Shown here piece by piece: positions 23,894-34,663 of a stretch of DNA of 64,000 bases. Source of the DNA: Theocolax elegans (Eukaryota > Arthropoda > Insecta > Hymenoptera > Cerocephalidae); assembly GCA_026168455.1 (NCBI GenBank), contig CM047428.1:88740594-88804593 (forward strand), given 5' to 3'. The first letter of the stretch is position 1, and each line of letters starts with the position of its first letter. Made by a program: the position numbers and the translations under genes. The notes under the pieces are model-generated. The model saw only the letters and a list, made by a program, of their open reading frames with translations, had not been told where the DNA came from and made no database searches.

Positions 23894-24748
23894 TTAGCTA
23901 AACCAGTGTGTGTCACGGGCCACGATGATGGCCGCGATATCGTCAGCGTAGGCAATAAGGGATGTGTCCATCATCACCTCCAACCGGAGGAGGCTGTCGT
24001 ACAGTATATTCCAGAAGTCAGGCCCTAGATTAGAACCCTGGGCGACTCTTGCAGTTATTCGTCTGTCTTTCCGTCCGGCAGTGGTCTCGTAACTAAGGCG
24101 TTGGTGCAACTCTTGCGAGCTCTTCTCTCGTAAAAAGAGGTCACTCTTCGTTTGTTCGTTCGACGTCCTCCTCCCTCCTCTCTGGGTGAGCCGGGAAAAG
24201 ACCATCGATTCTATCTATCATCTGTGCATCACTAGTTATTGGTGGAACCCGTGTCCCGAGCACCCCAGGGTCCGAGTTCACCTCGGCCGTCAGTCTTTGC
24301 CAGCACTCTTTTTTGCTGTTATTTATGGCATACCGCAAACGTCTTCTAGCCTGTTTATAGTCTTTGGAGAGAGCCATTGCGGTTTGTTGGGCCCTTCGTC
24401 TGGGAGCTAGGCAAATACGTCTTATATCCGCGATTTCACTAGTCTACCAGTAAGTCTCTTGTTTGTTCCCTGAATAACGTTCCCGCCACATAGAGGCTTT
24501 GCACAATTGCTGAAGAAATTGGGTTGGTTCCCCAGCGAGAGTGGATCCCCGCGTATCAGAAACCTGTCAAGTTTGTCTAAGTCTAGACGTTTTACGTCCC
24601 AACGAGGGGGACGCACTATGCGATTGCCGTCGGACCGCGATTTGTCTGCAAGGCCGAAGGCGATATACTGATGGTCGCTGGCTGTATAGTTGTCGATCAC
24701 CCTGCATGCCCTCAGCCTTGAGGTCATGTTGACCGAGACAAGAGTCAC
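23894..24748 (-). pseudogene. Endonuclease C-terminus and RT fragments
   Basis: Three frames in order: 24748-24422 with the catalytic SDH of the endonuclease (TASDHQY), 24377-24141 with linker sequence, and 24205-23894 with RT motifs (QGSNLGPDFWNILYD and the AYADDI active-site motif, in which two aspartates are kept). A large part of the fingers domain is absent. The RT tail continues, badly broken, to about 23000. Confidence 0.75.
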
Positions 24749-24928
24749 GTCTTCTGTACGTCGGCGTATTTCCCTCGTTAACTACTGTCAGTTCTAACCT
24801 TGCGACCATTTCCAACAGCAGTCATCAACGTCTGTTCGTCTCGGGCATTCTCCACTCGATCGCGCGCGCGTTAAAGTCACCCGCCACGATCGTCTCTTAC
24901 AGCGTCTTCGAGAGCATCACAGTTTGGG

Positions 24929-25495
24929 CTAAGGTAGACGCTGACAAAAGTGACAGAGCCAGCCGACTGCTGTTGCCGAAACATAATGTTCGCTGATGAC
25001 GAGGATGTTTGCGTGTAACTCCGTTACAATCTGACGGAGCAGCGCGTGTTTTAACCTACTCCGATTCATATTGTATTCAAGAACTGTTACCGACATTTTG
25101 TCGTCTTCGTCTTCGTCGTCGTCAATGCTGCCTTGAATGTTGCGCGCATGTTTCATCCGTTGCAATTCGTACGTCGCGACTTCAATCGATACATTTATTT
25201 CGATCATTTCGTTTGTGACTACGCAGCTTAAAATCTTTTGGACGTTTGTTCTCCCGGTCATCTTAGCCAGGTTTCTGCGTATGTTGAGCAGCTGTTTGTA
25301 CAGCTTACTCTCCGCAGGCTCCCAGGTAGTTGGCAATCCTCCGATATATCGTGCGAGATTTCCTGTAGCAGTTTCCGCCACGCCAGCCAGGTTACCTACC
25401 GGCGTAATGGGGGAGCTAGGAAGCTCTCTTGACTCTCCTGAGTCGGATGGCGCAGGTAGCACTTTAGAACCTGCTTTTCTGTAAGAACTTGTCAT
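24929..25495 (-). pseudogene. Fused gag N-terminus and endonuclease start
   Basis: This 188-codon ORF begins with a gag-like N-terminus, runs through an acidic stretch (DDDEDEDD) and joins, without zinc knuckles, an APE endonuclease start with the Asn-containing NMNRSR motif and the Glu of ISEHY. The direct fusion shows an internal deletion that removed the C-terminal half of ORF1. The endonuclease would have cut target DNA to prime reverse transcription; here it lacks its C-terminal catalytic part in the same frame. Confidence 0.75.
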
Positions 25496-25816
25496 TTTTA
25501 TTTTAAGTTTTTCCTCCTTAACCCAATTGTGTGTGAAAATGTTTGTAGTGGTCAGAAAAATTACCAGGCAGTAGCGTCGATGTTCCGCCCTGAGTTCTCC
25601 CGGTAACCGAGCTCACTTTCAGTCCGGTGGTATCGACCGTTCCTCCCCCGCGACCCGCGGCAAGGTCCCACCCGATCGCCAGTCGACAGTACTACGGGAA
25701 GCGAAATTTCACTGTATCTCTACCTCCACTAATCTGTCTGGTCGTTCCACGATCCGCAATCTGCGGACGCGCCCGGTAGAATGGAAAAGTGCTCTAATGT
25801 CCTAAGGCAGATTTTC

Positions 25817-27830
25817 GGAATTATTATTATTATTATTATTCATTTGTTTAGGAGAATGTATTCTCATTACAAATGGTTGGATGAACCAACACTTACAACA
25901 TTTTTTATTTTTACTATTGTGAAGTGAGATATGTTAAACTTATACTAATAAAATACGTTTATGCATGCACATAACAATACATAAATGTCGTTTGGTATGT
26001 TTAATAGTATAAATAGCTATATATTTACATGTTTCCTTCGTTAAGAAAGTACACTCTAGCATTTAACATACCAACAATAAAGCTAAAAAGCATTTTCATT
26101 TGTATTATACTACAAATGGCTAGTACACTTATAATGTCAGATATAGCGAGTTTAATTGTGTCCGAATCTTTTTGAGTTGTAAGATCCCCGTGATTTGCTT
26201 TTTTCAGTATTAAAGTAAGTTGTGTGTACTGTTTTAATTTATTGGCTATGAGTTCGCGATTATGAATGTTTTTTAGACGGTTATACGTTATTTTAGGGTA
26301 TCGATGATCTTGCATTTCTAGGACTTTTGACCAGTAATTAATTGCTGTTGAAGCGATTTCTTTCTCAAGTTTAACTTTTCTATCTCGAGATGAATACAGT
26401 AACTGACGTTGAGCGTGGGAGTTGTAATAATCTTTTATAGAATACGAATTATATCTACTCTATTTCTTCAGCAGCACTTAGTCCCAGATGCCGGATCTAT
26501 ATAATACAGTTGAGGTTATGATGGTGTCAAACAATTTTGCTGCGGTTTTCAAGTTAGTAATGTTACCTTTGGTTAAAACTTGCCAATCTAGACTTAAAGC
26601 AGTTTTTCCTTTTGCTATAGAATATTCGGCAGAAGCTTTTATTTTATTGGTAGATAAGAAATTTATACCTAAGTAGACGTAATTTTTAGAACCTCGAGAA
26701 GCGTATCGATATATCTAATCGTTTTGTTGTTTTTTTGGCCGACTTTGTGTTTTAAATATAACAATTTTACATTTATCTGTATAAAGAGGACGCCATACCG
26801 ACATGCTTATCAACGTTTACTGATTCAAACTTTACCACCAATGTCGGTAAGCATGTTGGTTCGGCGTCCTCTTAACTGTGATATTTTTGGTTTTGCAATA
26901 TTTCGCTAAAGAGTTTAGTTTATCCTGAAAATCAACAGCATTTTTTGTTATCAAAGTGAAATCATCGGCGAATAGCAAAATGTTTACATTACTTTTAATT
27001 AATATGTGTCCCTCATTTTGGAAAAATTCACATTTGTCGCTTAGGACTATGGTAAAAAGTAACGGACTCAACAAATCACCTTGGAGGACACCTTCAGTGA
27101 TATTAATAGGACTAGATTTTGTTAATTTGATTTTGTAAAAATTAATAATTTTGGAGCTTACTCTAGCTGTGTAGATAAATTGCCACATAATTGAGGACGT
27201 TACTGAATCGAATGCTCTTTTAAAGTCTATAAATGTTATATATATTTTTCTTTTAGGTTAGGAGAGTTTTAACACTATTTTTGCTTGTAGTGAGAAAATG
27301 TTAATCACAAGAACGATCTTCTCTAAAACCTGATTTGCATATATTTAGTATATTATATTTTTACACCATGTGGATAATTTTTATTAATGAGCGCTATAAA
27401 CAATTTACATAGACAATCCATTAGTGTAATACTTATATAATTATTTGGATGGAGGGGATCTGCTTTTTAATAAAGTAGAGAAATAACAGAATTATTCCAA
27501 ACGGACGGTACTGCTCCCGACTCAAAGAGTTTGTTTGAATAAAAGAGATATTAGTTTAATCCAGGTTTTTGTTAGCCATTTGTAAAAAGAGGTAGTGATT
27601 TCATTAGGGTCTGGTGATTTATTAGTTTTTAAATTATGTAGACCAGTATGTAATTGTTCAAAAGTAAAATCCTTGTCCAGGTCTGGATGTCTATAGTCGT
27701 AAAATGTGGCAATAATGATATCTCCATATGGATAGATATTTTGATAGAATTCTTCTAAAATATTGATTGTAATGGGACAGTCTGGCATTTTGTTGACTTT
27801 TAGTTTGCGGACAGTGGATCAGAATGTCCT
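25817..27830 (-). mobile_element. Non-LTR retrotransposon of a second clade (element 3), broken
   Basis: On the - strand, 27788-27522 carries a pre-RT/RT start (NKSPDPNEITTSFYKW) and 27188-26832 the RT core with LQGDLLSPLLF and the LLFADDF active-site motif. 26315-26025 is a C-terminal segment (NRLKNIHNRE) typical of the end of such polyproteins, followed by a 3' UTR and an (AAT)n tail at 25820-25843 abutting element 2. The sequence is AT-rich and clearly different from elements 1 and 2. Endonuclease sequence was not seen; the 5' side is truncated near 27830. Clade assignment (CR1, RTE or Jockey-like) is open. Confidence 0.75.
26784..26873. mobile_element. 90-bp inverted-repeat (MITE-like) insertion in element 3
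   Basis: 26784-26809 and 26848-26873 are inverted repeats of 26 bases with about four mismatches (outer part aagaggacgcc / ggcgtcctctt). They sit inside the RT coding sequence just after the active site and interrupt it. The short length and terminal inverted repeats suggest a tiny MITE or a remnant; no target duplication is certain. Confidence 0.55.
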
Positions 27831-27875
27831 TGGATTTCATCTTATGTTAGAGAGATTTGACTGTATATTACTTAC

Positions 27876-28566
27876 CATAATATTTTTCTGCAATTGAAAG
27901 TATTCAATTCGAAAACACCTTCCAAGAAGGTGTCAAAACCCGCAAGTATTGTGCTATTCTAATCAAACTTTGAAAATTGTTATCTGATAAATAAATTCTG
28001 CAATTCAATCTGACATTGTTATCTGATAAATAAATAATTTATATATAATTAAATATTACGAAAATTTCGTATAAAAAATTTCTACAATTGAAAGAATTGA
28101 AATCAAACTGAAATCGACAAGTATTTTGAATCGTACCATAAATTTATATTTTATATAAACATTATTATATATATTACTTAAACTTCGTAAAAAGTTTCTG
28201 CAATTGAAAGCACTGAAATTAAACTGTAATCGACAAGTATTTTGAACCATGCAAAAATTTCTACCAAACTGAATACAGATTTTTTTATATGAAAAGTATC
28301 TTACACTATTATTTTTCATTTCTGGCCCTCACATGTTTTACAGTAATAAATAAATAATATTCTAATAATATTAATTTGTGCAAAATTAATTTCTGCAATA
28401 CTAATAAAATGGACATTTCTTTTTTATTCTTTTAAATAATAAAATAATACTTGCACCATCGTTGGTTAAACGCTTCATATATGTGTTAATTCTGACTATA
28501 TTAACTGATGTTACATTTTATAAATAATTACATACATCTTAGCTTTTATCTTATTAATTAATTAAT
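27876..28566 (+). repeat. Arm of inverted-arm repeat family (copy a)
   Basis: This block matches 29257-29935 (direct) and 58.9-59.7 kb. It begins with a ctgcaattgaaag stretch, has the hairpin acaccttccaagaaggtgt at about 27915, and contains degenerate internal subrepeats of the form ctgcaattgaaag...gaaatcaaact...cgacaagtatt. It ends at the tail segment with cgttggttaaacgcttc. It is non-coding. Confidence 0.8.
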
Positions 28567-28952
28567 TGACCTCTGAAAATTTTTTTCATGTGCATTTTTC
28601 GAACACCGCGACTCAGTGGCTCGGCGTGTCACTATAATGTGACGCCAGTTTAGGTGCACGTGCGTTTCGTGCATTTTTCAGTGCATAAGAGGCACGGGCA
28701 TCTGAACTATAGGGAACGTTAGGGACGCGAAGATGTAAAGAGGATCGCGGTGGTTCCATCGGGAGGACAGGAAACTGTAATTATTAGACTAATTACAGTG
28801 ACCGATGATATCTTCCGATGGACACAAGCACCACTGTTTCAACTACATGTGCTTTGTTTACAGACACACCGTTCACCTCCGTCGCTGATTAGCCCTGGCA
28901 GCATAAATAGAGCGACGTTAAATAACATAAAAAAAAAAAAAAAAATTGGTAA
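28567..28952 (+). other. Unique segment with SINE 3' end
   Basis: This segment is present between the two halves of the first duplicated copy and absent from the second (29936). Its right part, 28875-28945, is the 3' end of the SINE family seen elsewhere (cctccgtcgctgattagc...gagcgacgtta plus an A tail). The left part is not recognised. Confidence 0.6.
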
Positions 28953-29021
28953 AATCATGTAGATTGTATATCCTTAGTTAAGTGAAATAATAATTATTTT
29001 ACATATCTACTAAGAAAAACT

Positions 29022-29182
29022 TGCTAATCAGCGACGGAGGTCATACGATGTCTTGGTGAAGAAAGCACTTGTTGAAAATACAGTCGCTAGTGGTGCTTCT
29101 ATCAATCGGCCGGGGCCGGGAATCAAATCTGGGACCTCCAGATTACGAGCCCGTCGCCCTACCGACCAAGCCATCGCAGGCC
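29022..29182 (-). mobile_element. tRNA-derived SINE, 3'-truncated
   Basis: On the - strand the sequence starts with a tRNA-like head: gcgatggcttggtcggtagg (A box), an anticodon-loop-like ctcgtaat, and a B box (tttgattcccggccc). It is followed by the family body with the segment gtgctttcttcaccaagaca. It lacks the 3' part after ctgattagc and the A tail. The acceptor stem does not pair, so it is not a tRNA gene. Confidence 0.8.
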
Positions 29183-30003
29183 TCTTTTGGGAACTTTATT
29201 AGATACAAAGAATGATGTCTATTTTATCATTGGTGATGTAGGATATTAAAATTGCCAGATAGTATTGCAATATTTATATATCAAAAACACCTTCCAAGAA
29301 GGTGTCAAAACCGGCAAGTATTGTGTTATTCTAATCAAACTTTGAAAATTGTTATATGATCAATAAATTCTGCAATTCAATCTGACATTGTTATCTGATA
29401 AATAAATAATTTATATATAATTAAATATTACGAAAATTTCGTATAAAAAATTTCTACAATTGAAAGAATTGAAATCAAACTGAAATCGACAAGTATTTTG
29501 AATCGTACCATAAATTTATATTTTATATAAACATTATTATATATATTACTTAAACTTCGTAAAAAGTTTCTGCAATTGAAAGCACTGAAATTAAACTGTA
29601 ATCGACAAGTATTTTGAACCATGCAAAATTTCTACCAAACTGAATACAGATTTTTTTATATGAAAAGTATCTTACACTATTATTTTTCATTTCTGGCCCT
29701 CACATGTTTTACAGTAATAAATAAATAATATTCTAATATATTAATTGTGCAAAATTAATTTCTGCAATACTAATAAAATGGACATTTCTTTTTTATTCTT
29801 TTAAATAATAAAATAATACTTGCACCATCGTTGGTTAAACGCTTCATATATGTGTTAATTCTGACTATATTAACTGATGTTACATTTTATAAATAATTAC
29901 ATACATCTTAGCTTTATCTTATTAATTAATTATATAAATCATGTAGATTGTATATCCTTAGTTAAGTGAAATAATAATTATTTTACATATCTACTAAGAA
30001 AAA

Positions 30004-30164
30004 CTTGCTAATCAGCGACGGAGGTCATACGATGTCTTGGTGAAGAAAGCACTTGTTGAAAATACAGTCGCTAGTGGTGCTTCTATCAATCGGCCGTGGC
30101 CGGGAATCAAATCTGGGACCTCCAGATTACGAGCCCGTCGCCCTACCGACCAAGCCATCGCAGG
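30004..30164 (-). mobile_element. tRNA-derived SINE, duplicated copy
   Basis: This is the duplicate of the SINE at 29022-29182, carried by the local segmental duplication (one visible change, ggccgtggcc for ggccggggcc). It is not an independent insertion. Confidence 0.8.
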
Positions 30165-30346
30165 CCTCTTTTGGGAACTTTATTAGATACAAAGAATGAT
30201 GTCTATTTTATCATTGGTGATGTAGGATATTAAAATTGCCAGATAGTATTGCAATATTTATATATCAAAAACACCTTCCAAGAAGGTGTCAAAACCGGCA
30301 AGTATTGTGTTATTCTAATCAAACTTTGAAAATTGTTATATGATCA

Positions 30347-30420
30347 AAAGGCGCGATAGCGCCTGCACGCAAGTATGCAGGCGCGTAAGCCCTTATTATA
30401 CAGCTAACTAACCCCTCAGA
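30347..30420 (-). repeat. GC-rich double-hairpin terminus
   Basis: aaggcgcgatagcgcctgc begins a segment with two short stems, GGCGC-GATA-GCGCC and CCTGCA-CGCAAGTA-TGCAGG, and ends in ctaactaacccc. The inverted counterpart is at 58797-58864, also directly at the edge of an inverted-arm block. It therefore looks like the terminal inverted repeat of that element family (GGGGTTAGTTAGCTGTATA on the outside). Confidence 0.65.
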
Positions 30421-30647
30421 TTTTTTATATTTTCATAAATATAGAATTATACTATGTATTTATGCATCGACAAATCTCATATCTATTTTTTAATTAATTC
30501 TTCACTTTACAATAAATCCGGTTCGGATTCATAAATGAGAGAACGCCCATGAGAGAACGCCTGCAGAGGTAAAAACTGTTAGCAAGTTGTTTGAGAAGTG
30601 GCCGCAAAGAGGGAGCTTCGGCGCTACTCTCAGCTATTACACACATA

Positions 30648-30648
<1 letters not shown>

Positions 30649-30693
<45 letters not shown>
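30649..30693. repeat. (TA)n microsatellite
   Basis: Pure TA repeat; another shorter run lies at about 31099-31134 between the two copies of the following duplication. Confidence 0.9.
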
Positions 30694-30697
<4 letters not shown>

Positions 30698-30701
30698 ATA
30701 A

Positions 30702-31102
30702 TATATAAATATTTCGCCGCCGCCGTGTCTAAGAATTCAGCATTCAACATATATATAAATATGTTTTATATATATATATGTTATATATATATGTCACATA
30801 TATATGTTATATTTAATTCTATTATAAACAGTAATGGCAAAAAAAATTCAAATTTTAACCGTGGCAATATAAAATACGAATTACATTTCAAAAGTTTTTC
30901 GAAAATTATTATTTTAGTAGTATTTAATTTAAATATTATTCAAATCAAATTTAAAAATTGTATGGATATATAAGTAAGTAGATTACGTATATTTATATAA
31001 AACAATATCTTAAGTAAACAAGTATGTATTTATTAGAAACAAAAGGTTATTAAGGAATGCCTTTGTTTATAATAATTAAAATAAATATATGGGGTCTTAT
31101 AT

Positions 31103-31135
<33 letters not shown>

Positions 31136-31534
31136 TAAATATATAAATATTTCGCCGCCGCCGTGTCTAAGAATTCAGCATTCAACATATAATAAATTGT
31201 TTTATATATATATGTTATATATATATGTCACATATATATGTTATATTTAATTCTATTATAAACAGTAATGGCAAAACAAAATTCAAATTTTAACCGTGGC
31301 AATATAAAATACGAATTACATTTCAAAAGTTTTTCGAAAATTATTATTTTAGTAGTATTTAATTTAAATATTATTCAAATCAAAATTTAAAAATTGTATG
31401 GATATATAAGTAAGTAGATTACGTATATTTATATAAAACAATATCTTAAGTAAACAAGTATGTATTTATTAGAAACAAAAGGTTATTAAAGGAATGCCTT
31501 TGTTTATAATAATTAAAATAAATATATGGGGTCT
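30702..31534. repeat. Two-copy direct repeat, about 437-bp period
   Basis: 30702-31097 and 31139-31534 share almost all bases (ataaatatttcgccgccgcc at the start, aaatatatggggtct at the end). They differ in TA-repeat length and single A insertions. They are separated by a TA tract, so slippage or unequal exchange through the TA tracts is a likely origin. No coding content; ORFs over the tracts are artefacts. Confidence 0.9.
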
Positions 31535-32219
31535 GTAACTAAAGGAAAAAATAATTGGATATAATTATGGATTAAAACGCAAATTTTGAAAGAGGGTGCA
31601 AATTACGAATTACGGGAGAAATGGAAGAAACAAGTTTTTATTTATATACCACTAAAATGTTATAAATAATTCTTTAAAACTAATACAAAAATTAATTTAA
31701 TTAAGTAGAAAATTTTATTACTCTAAAAGTACAAAATATTAATGACATATAGAACTCTTGGCGATGACTTAAATAAATTAATCTTAGGAGGTATAGTTCT
31801 ATTAAGATCCGTTTAAAATAATCTAAAATTTTAATAGGTTTTTACTAAATACTATAATTAAGTTTATGCACTTTACTATTTTTGGTAAGTAAATTGTTCA
31901 TTACCACATATATATATATATATATTACACCTTTGGTGTAAGTTATGTCCTAAAATACGTGAAAATTAGTGATTTTATGAGGTTTATGAGGCTTAACTTA
32001 CAACAGCGGTCTTGGCCAATAAGCTAACCCAAGCCATTCGAAAGCTCGCTAAAAATGTGAACTTTTGAGAGGTGTTAGATTAAAATCGATTATGGTGTGG
32101 TAGTAGGGTGTTCTATCTCTTCGAGATTTTAAAATTAAGAAATGTAACCAGGGTAGATAAGTTCTAAAGATTAATTTAAACAAAAGTTGTTTGTAATGTT
32201 TTTTCAAAAAAATCAACTG
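31535..32219. other. AT-rich DNA, no gene seen
   Basis: No ORF or repeat that I can support, apart from a short TA tract near 31906-31925. Confidence 0.5.
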
Positions 32220-32417
32220 ATTTTGAGATAAATGCTTTAAAAATAGAAATTTTTCTAAAAAATTGAAAAATTTCCACTTTTCATGATTAAATAACTCTTA
32301 AGCAAATTATTTTTAACACTTACATTTTTTTTGTATGTTCTGGAAGATGTTTCCAGCCTGTTCTCAAATTTTGGAGTGATTTAAAATTTTCATCGTACCA
32401 CTTGACGTGAAATAGCC
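32220..32417. repeat. Diverged relative of the foldback family
   Basis: The right end (taccacttgacgtgaaatagccc) matches the terminus of the 32439-33434 element with several changes, and the preceding aaattttggagtgatttaaaattttcat also aligns. This is an old fragment lying directly beside the complete element, separated by a short TA-rich stretch. Confidence 0.5.
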
Positions 32418-32438
32418 CATATATATATGTATATATAT

Positions 32439-33434
32439 GGGGTATTCCACGTGAAGTGGTCCGATCAAAATTTTAAAATGCACCAAATTTTGGGTACACT
32501 TTGCAAATGTTTTTCAGAATACAGAAAAAAATTTTTAGGTACTGGAATCTATTTGCTCAAAAGTTATTCTAACCTCAAAAAGTGAATTTTTCCATATTTT
32601 TTTCAACACCAGCTGGGTTTACCGCTATATAACTCAAAATCTATCAACTTTTACTATAGAACATTATATGTAACATTCGTTGCTAATTATATCTAGAATT
32701 TATTCTTCTGGGTTAGAATTTCTAATCTCAAGGTCAATGTTACATAAACTACATGTCAATATTCAACTTGAAAAAAGTGCAAGTGCGCCACCTTTGATTT
32801 TTTCATCCAAAAGTCTAAAAGAAAGCTTGGAGCAATACCTTTCAAATAGTCCGTAGCATTTTTATGCCCTCCAATTCTGTAAAAAGTTATGACAATTTAA
32901 AGAAACACGAAATTTTTTTAAAAATTTAAATGGGAATTACCATGTTAATATTTGTGAATTTTTTGTCTTTCTTTAAATTGTCATAACTTTTTACAGAATT
33001 GGAGGCCATAAAAATGCTACGGACCATTTGAAAGGTATTGCTCCAAGCTTTCTTTTAGACTTTTGGATGAAAAAATCAAAGGTGGCGCACTTGCACTTTT
33101 ATCAAGTTGAATATTGACATGTAGTTTATGTAACATTGACCTTGAGATTAGAAATTCTAACCCAGAAGAATAAATTCTAGATATAATTAGCAACGAATGT
33201 TACATATAATGTTCTATAGTAAAAGTTGATAGATTTTGAGTTATATAGCGGTAAACCCAGCTGGTGTTGAAAAAAATATGGAAAAATTCACTTTTTGAGG
33301 TTAGAATAACTTTTGAGCAAATAGATTCCAGTACCTAAAAATTTTTTTCTGTATTCTGAAAAACATTTGCAAAGTATACCCAAAATTTGGTGCATTTTAA
33401 AATTTTGATCGGACCACTTCACGTGGAATACCCC
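32439..33434. mobile_element. Complete 996-bp foldback element
   Basis: The element begins GGGGTATTCCACGTGAAGTG and ends with the exact inverse (cacttcacgtggaatacccc). The arms are complementary over nearly their whole length of about 470 bases with very few mismatches, leaving a loop near 32910-32960. It inserted in a TA-rich sequence, so the target duplication cannot be read. There is no coding capacity, so it must be non-autonomous. The high arm-to-arm identity implies recent activity or gene conversion between arms. Confidence 0.92.
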
Positions 33435-33739
33435 ATATGTATGTATGTATGTGGGTGTGTGTGCGTGCGGCGGAATATTTATATAATATATATATATTTT
33501 AAAATTGTTTTTTCAAGAATACATAATATATGTATTTTTTCCGTGCGCAAAAAAAAAGTTGTGAACATAACATGAAAGAATGTGCATTTGTTTACTCATT
33601 CTTGATAAAACTCATAAAATTTTTAAACGTATACTCAACTTTGATTCTAACTCCCACATTTTTTCTACTTATTCATATTTTAATTACAACTTTTTATAAG
33701 TAATTTATACTCCATAATAGTTTTCTGCAATTGAAAAAA

Positions 33740-34663
33740 CTGAAATCAAAAACACCTTTTAAAAAGGTGTCAAAACCCGCAAGTATTGTGTTATTTTGCT
33801 AAACTTCATAAGTAGTTTATGCTATTGAAAGTACTGAAATCAAAGCGGAATAATCAACAAGTAGTTTTTACCATACCATAAATTTGTGTATTACTTAAAC
33901 ACTTATACATAGTTGCTTCAAATTTTATACCAATTTCTGCAATTGAAAGAACTGAAATCAAAATGGGATCGACAAGTATTGTGTACCAAATCAACACAAA
34001 CGTTTAATTTATTTATTATTATTTTAGGTATTCACTTTAAATAACTGGTTTATTCGTTATTTATGTCTCTAGAAAGTACTTTATAAAACACCTTCGACGA
34101 AGGTGTCAAACTTCGCAAGTATGGTTTCCAATCACACTTTCAAAAACGATGTCTGATAAAAAATTATTAATTTTTACTCCCATCTTTTTTCTACTTGTTT
34201 TTCTTTTTTATAATTAGACATTTTATATATTTTGCTTAAACTTCATAAGTAGTTTCTGCTATTGAAAGTACTGAAATCAAAGCGGAATAATCGACAAGTA
34301 TTTTTTACCATACCATAAATTGTATTTTAATTAAACGTTTATATATTCTTCTTAAACTCCATAAAAAGTTTCTGCAATAGAAAGTACTGAAATCAAAATA
34401 GAATCAACAAGTATTTATTTTAAAAAATACAAATATCTTTTAAATTGAAAACAAACATTTTTTCAAAAAAGTATCTTACAAGTTTACATTTCAATACTAG
34501 TTCTGTCAAGTCCTACAAGCAATAGATAAATAATTTTTTAATAATTTTATTAATTTCTGCAAAACTGATAAAAAATAAATTTCTCACTTTTTTATTCTCT
34601 TTAAATACACAATGTATATCCTTCCCGTGTCTTGCAGCAATAGATAAACAATTTTATATAATA
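33740..34663 (+). repeat. Left arm of inverted-arm element (central copy)
   Basis: This block is inverted at about 36930-38050. It contains the hairpins acacctttt...aaaggtgt (33751) and aacaccttcgacgaaggtgt (34087) and several subrepeats (gaaagtactgaaatcaaa...cgacaagtatt). It is interrupted at 34664 by an LTR-like insertion and continues after 36137. Confidence 0.8.

Larger units (their letters stand above)
22817..25816 (-). mobile_element. Non-LTR retrotransposon, R1-like (element 2), broken
   Basis: Coding order on the - strand is gag N-terminus, endonuclease, reverse transcriptase fragments, C-terminal zinc motif, 3' UTR and (AAT)n tail. 25495-24929 fuses a gag N-terminus directly to the beginning of an APE-type endonuclease (NMNRSRLKHALLRQ, ISEHY). 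24748-24422 contains the endonuclease end with TASDHQYIAF. 24377-24141 is the linker. 24205-23894 keeps part of the RT (AQGSNLGP, AYADD). A Cys-Cys-His-Cys-like motif (DDADHTFFACGRW) is readable near 23225-23275. There are many frameshifts and internal deletions. 25500-25816 is GC-richer 5' UTR-like sequence. Confidence 0.85.
28953..30346. repeat. Direct segmental duplication around a SINE
   Basis: 28953-29345 (with a - strand SINE) is repeated at 29937-30346, and 27915-28566 is repeated at 29281-29935. The arrangement is arm, insert, B, arm', B'. Differences are few, so duplication is recent. The insert of the first unit (28567-28952) is missing in the second. Confidence 0.85.

Noticed and set aside
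30587..30973. 128-codon Tyr/Ile-rich ORF
   Set aside because: It is produced by the (TA)n microsatellite and AT-rich repeat.
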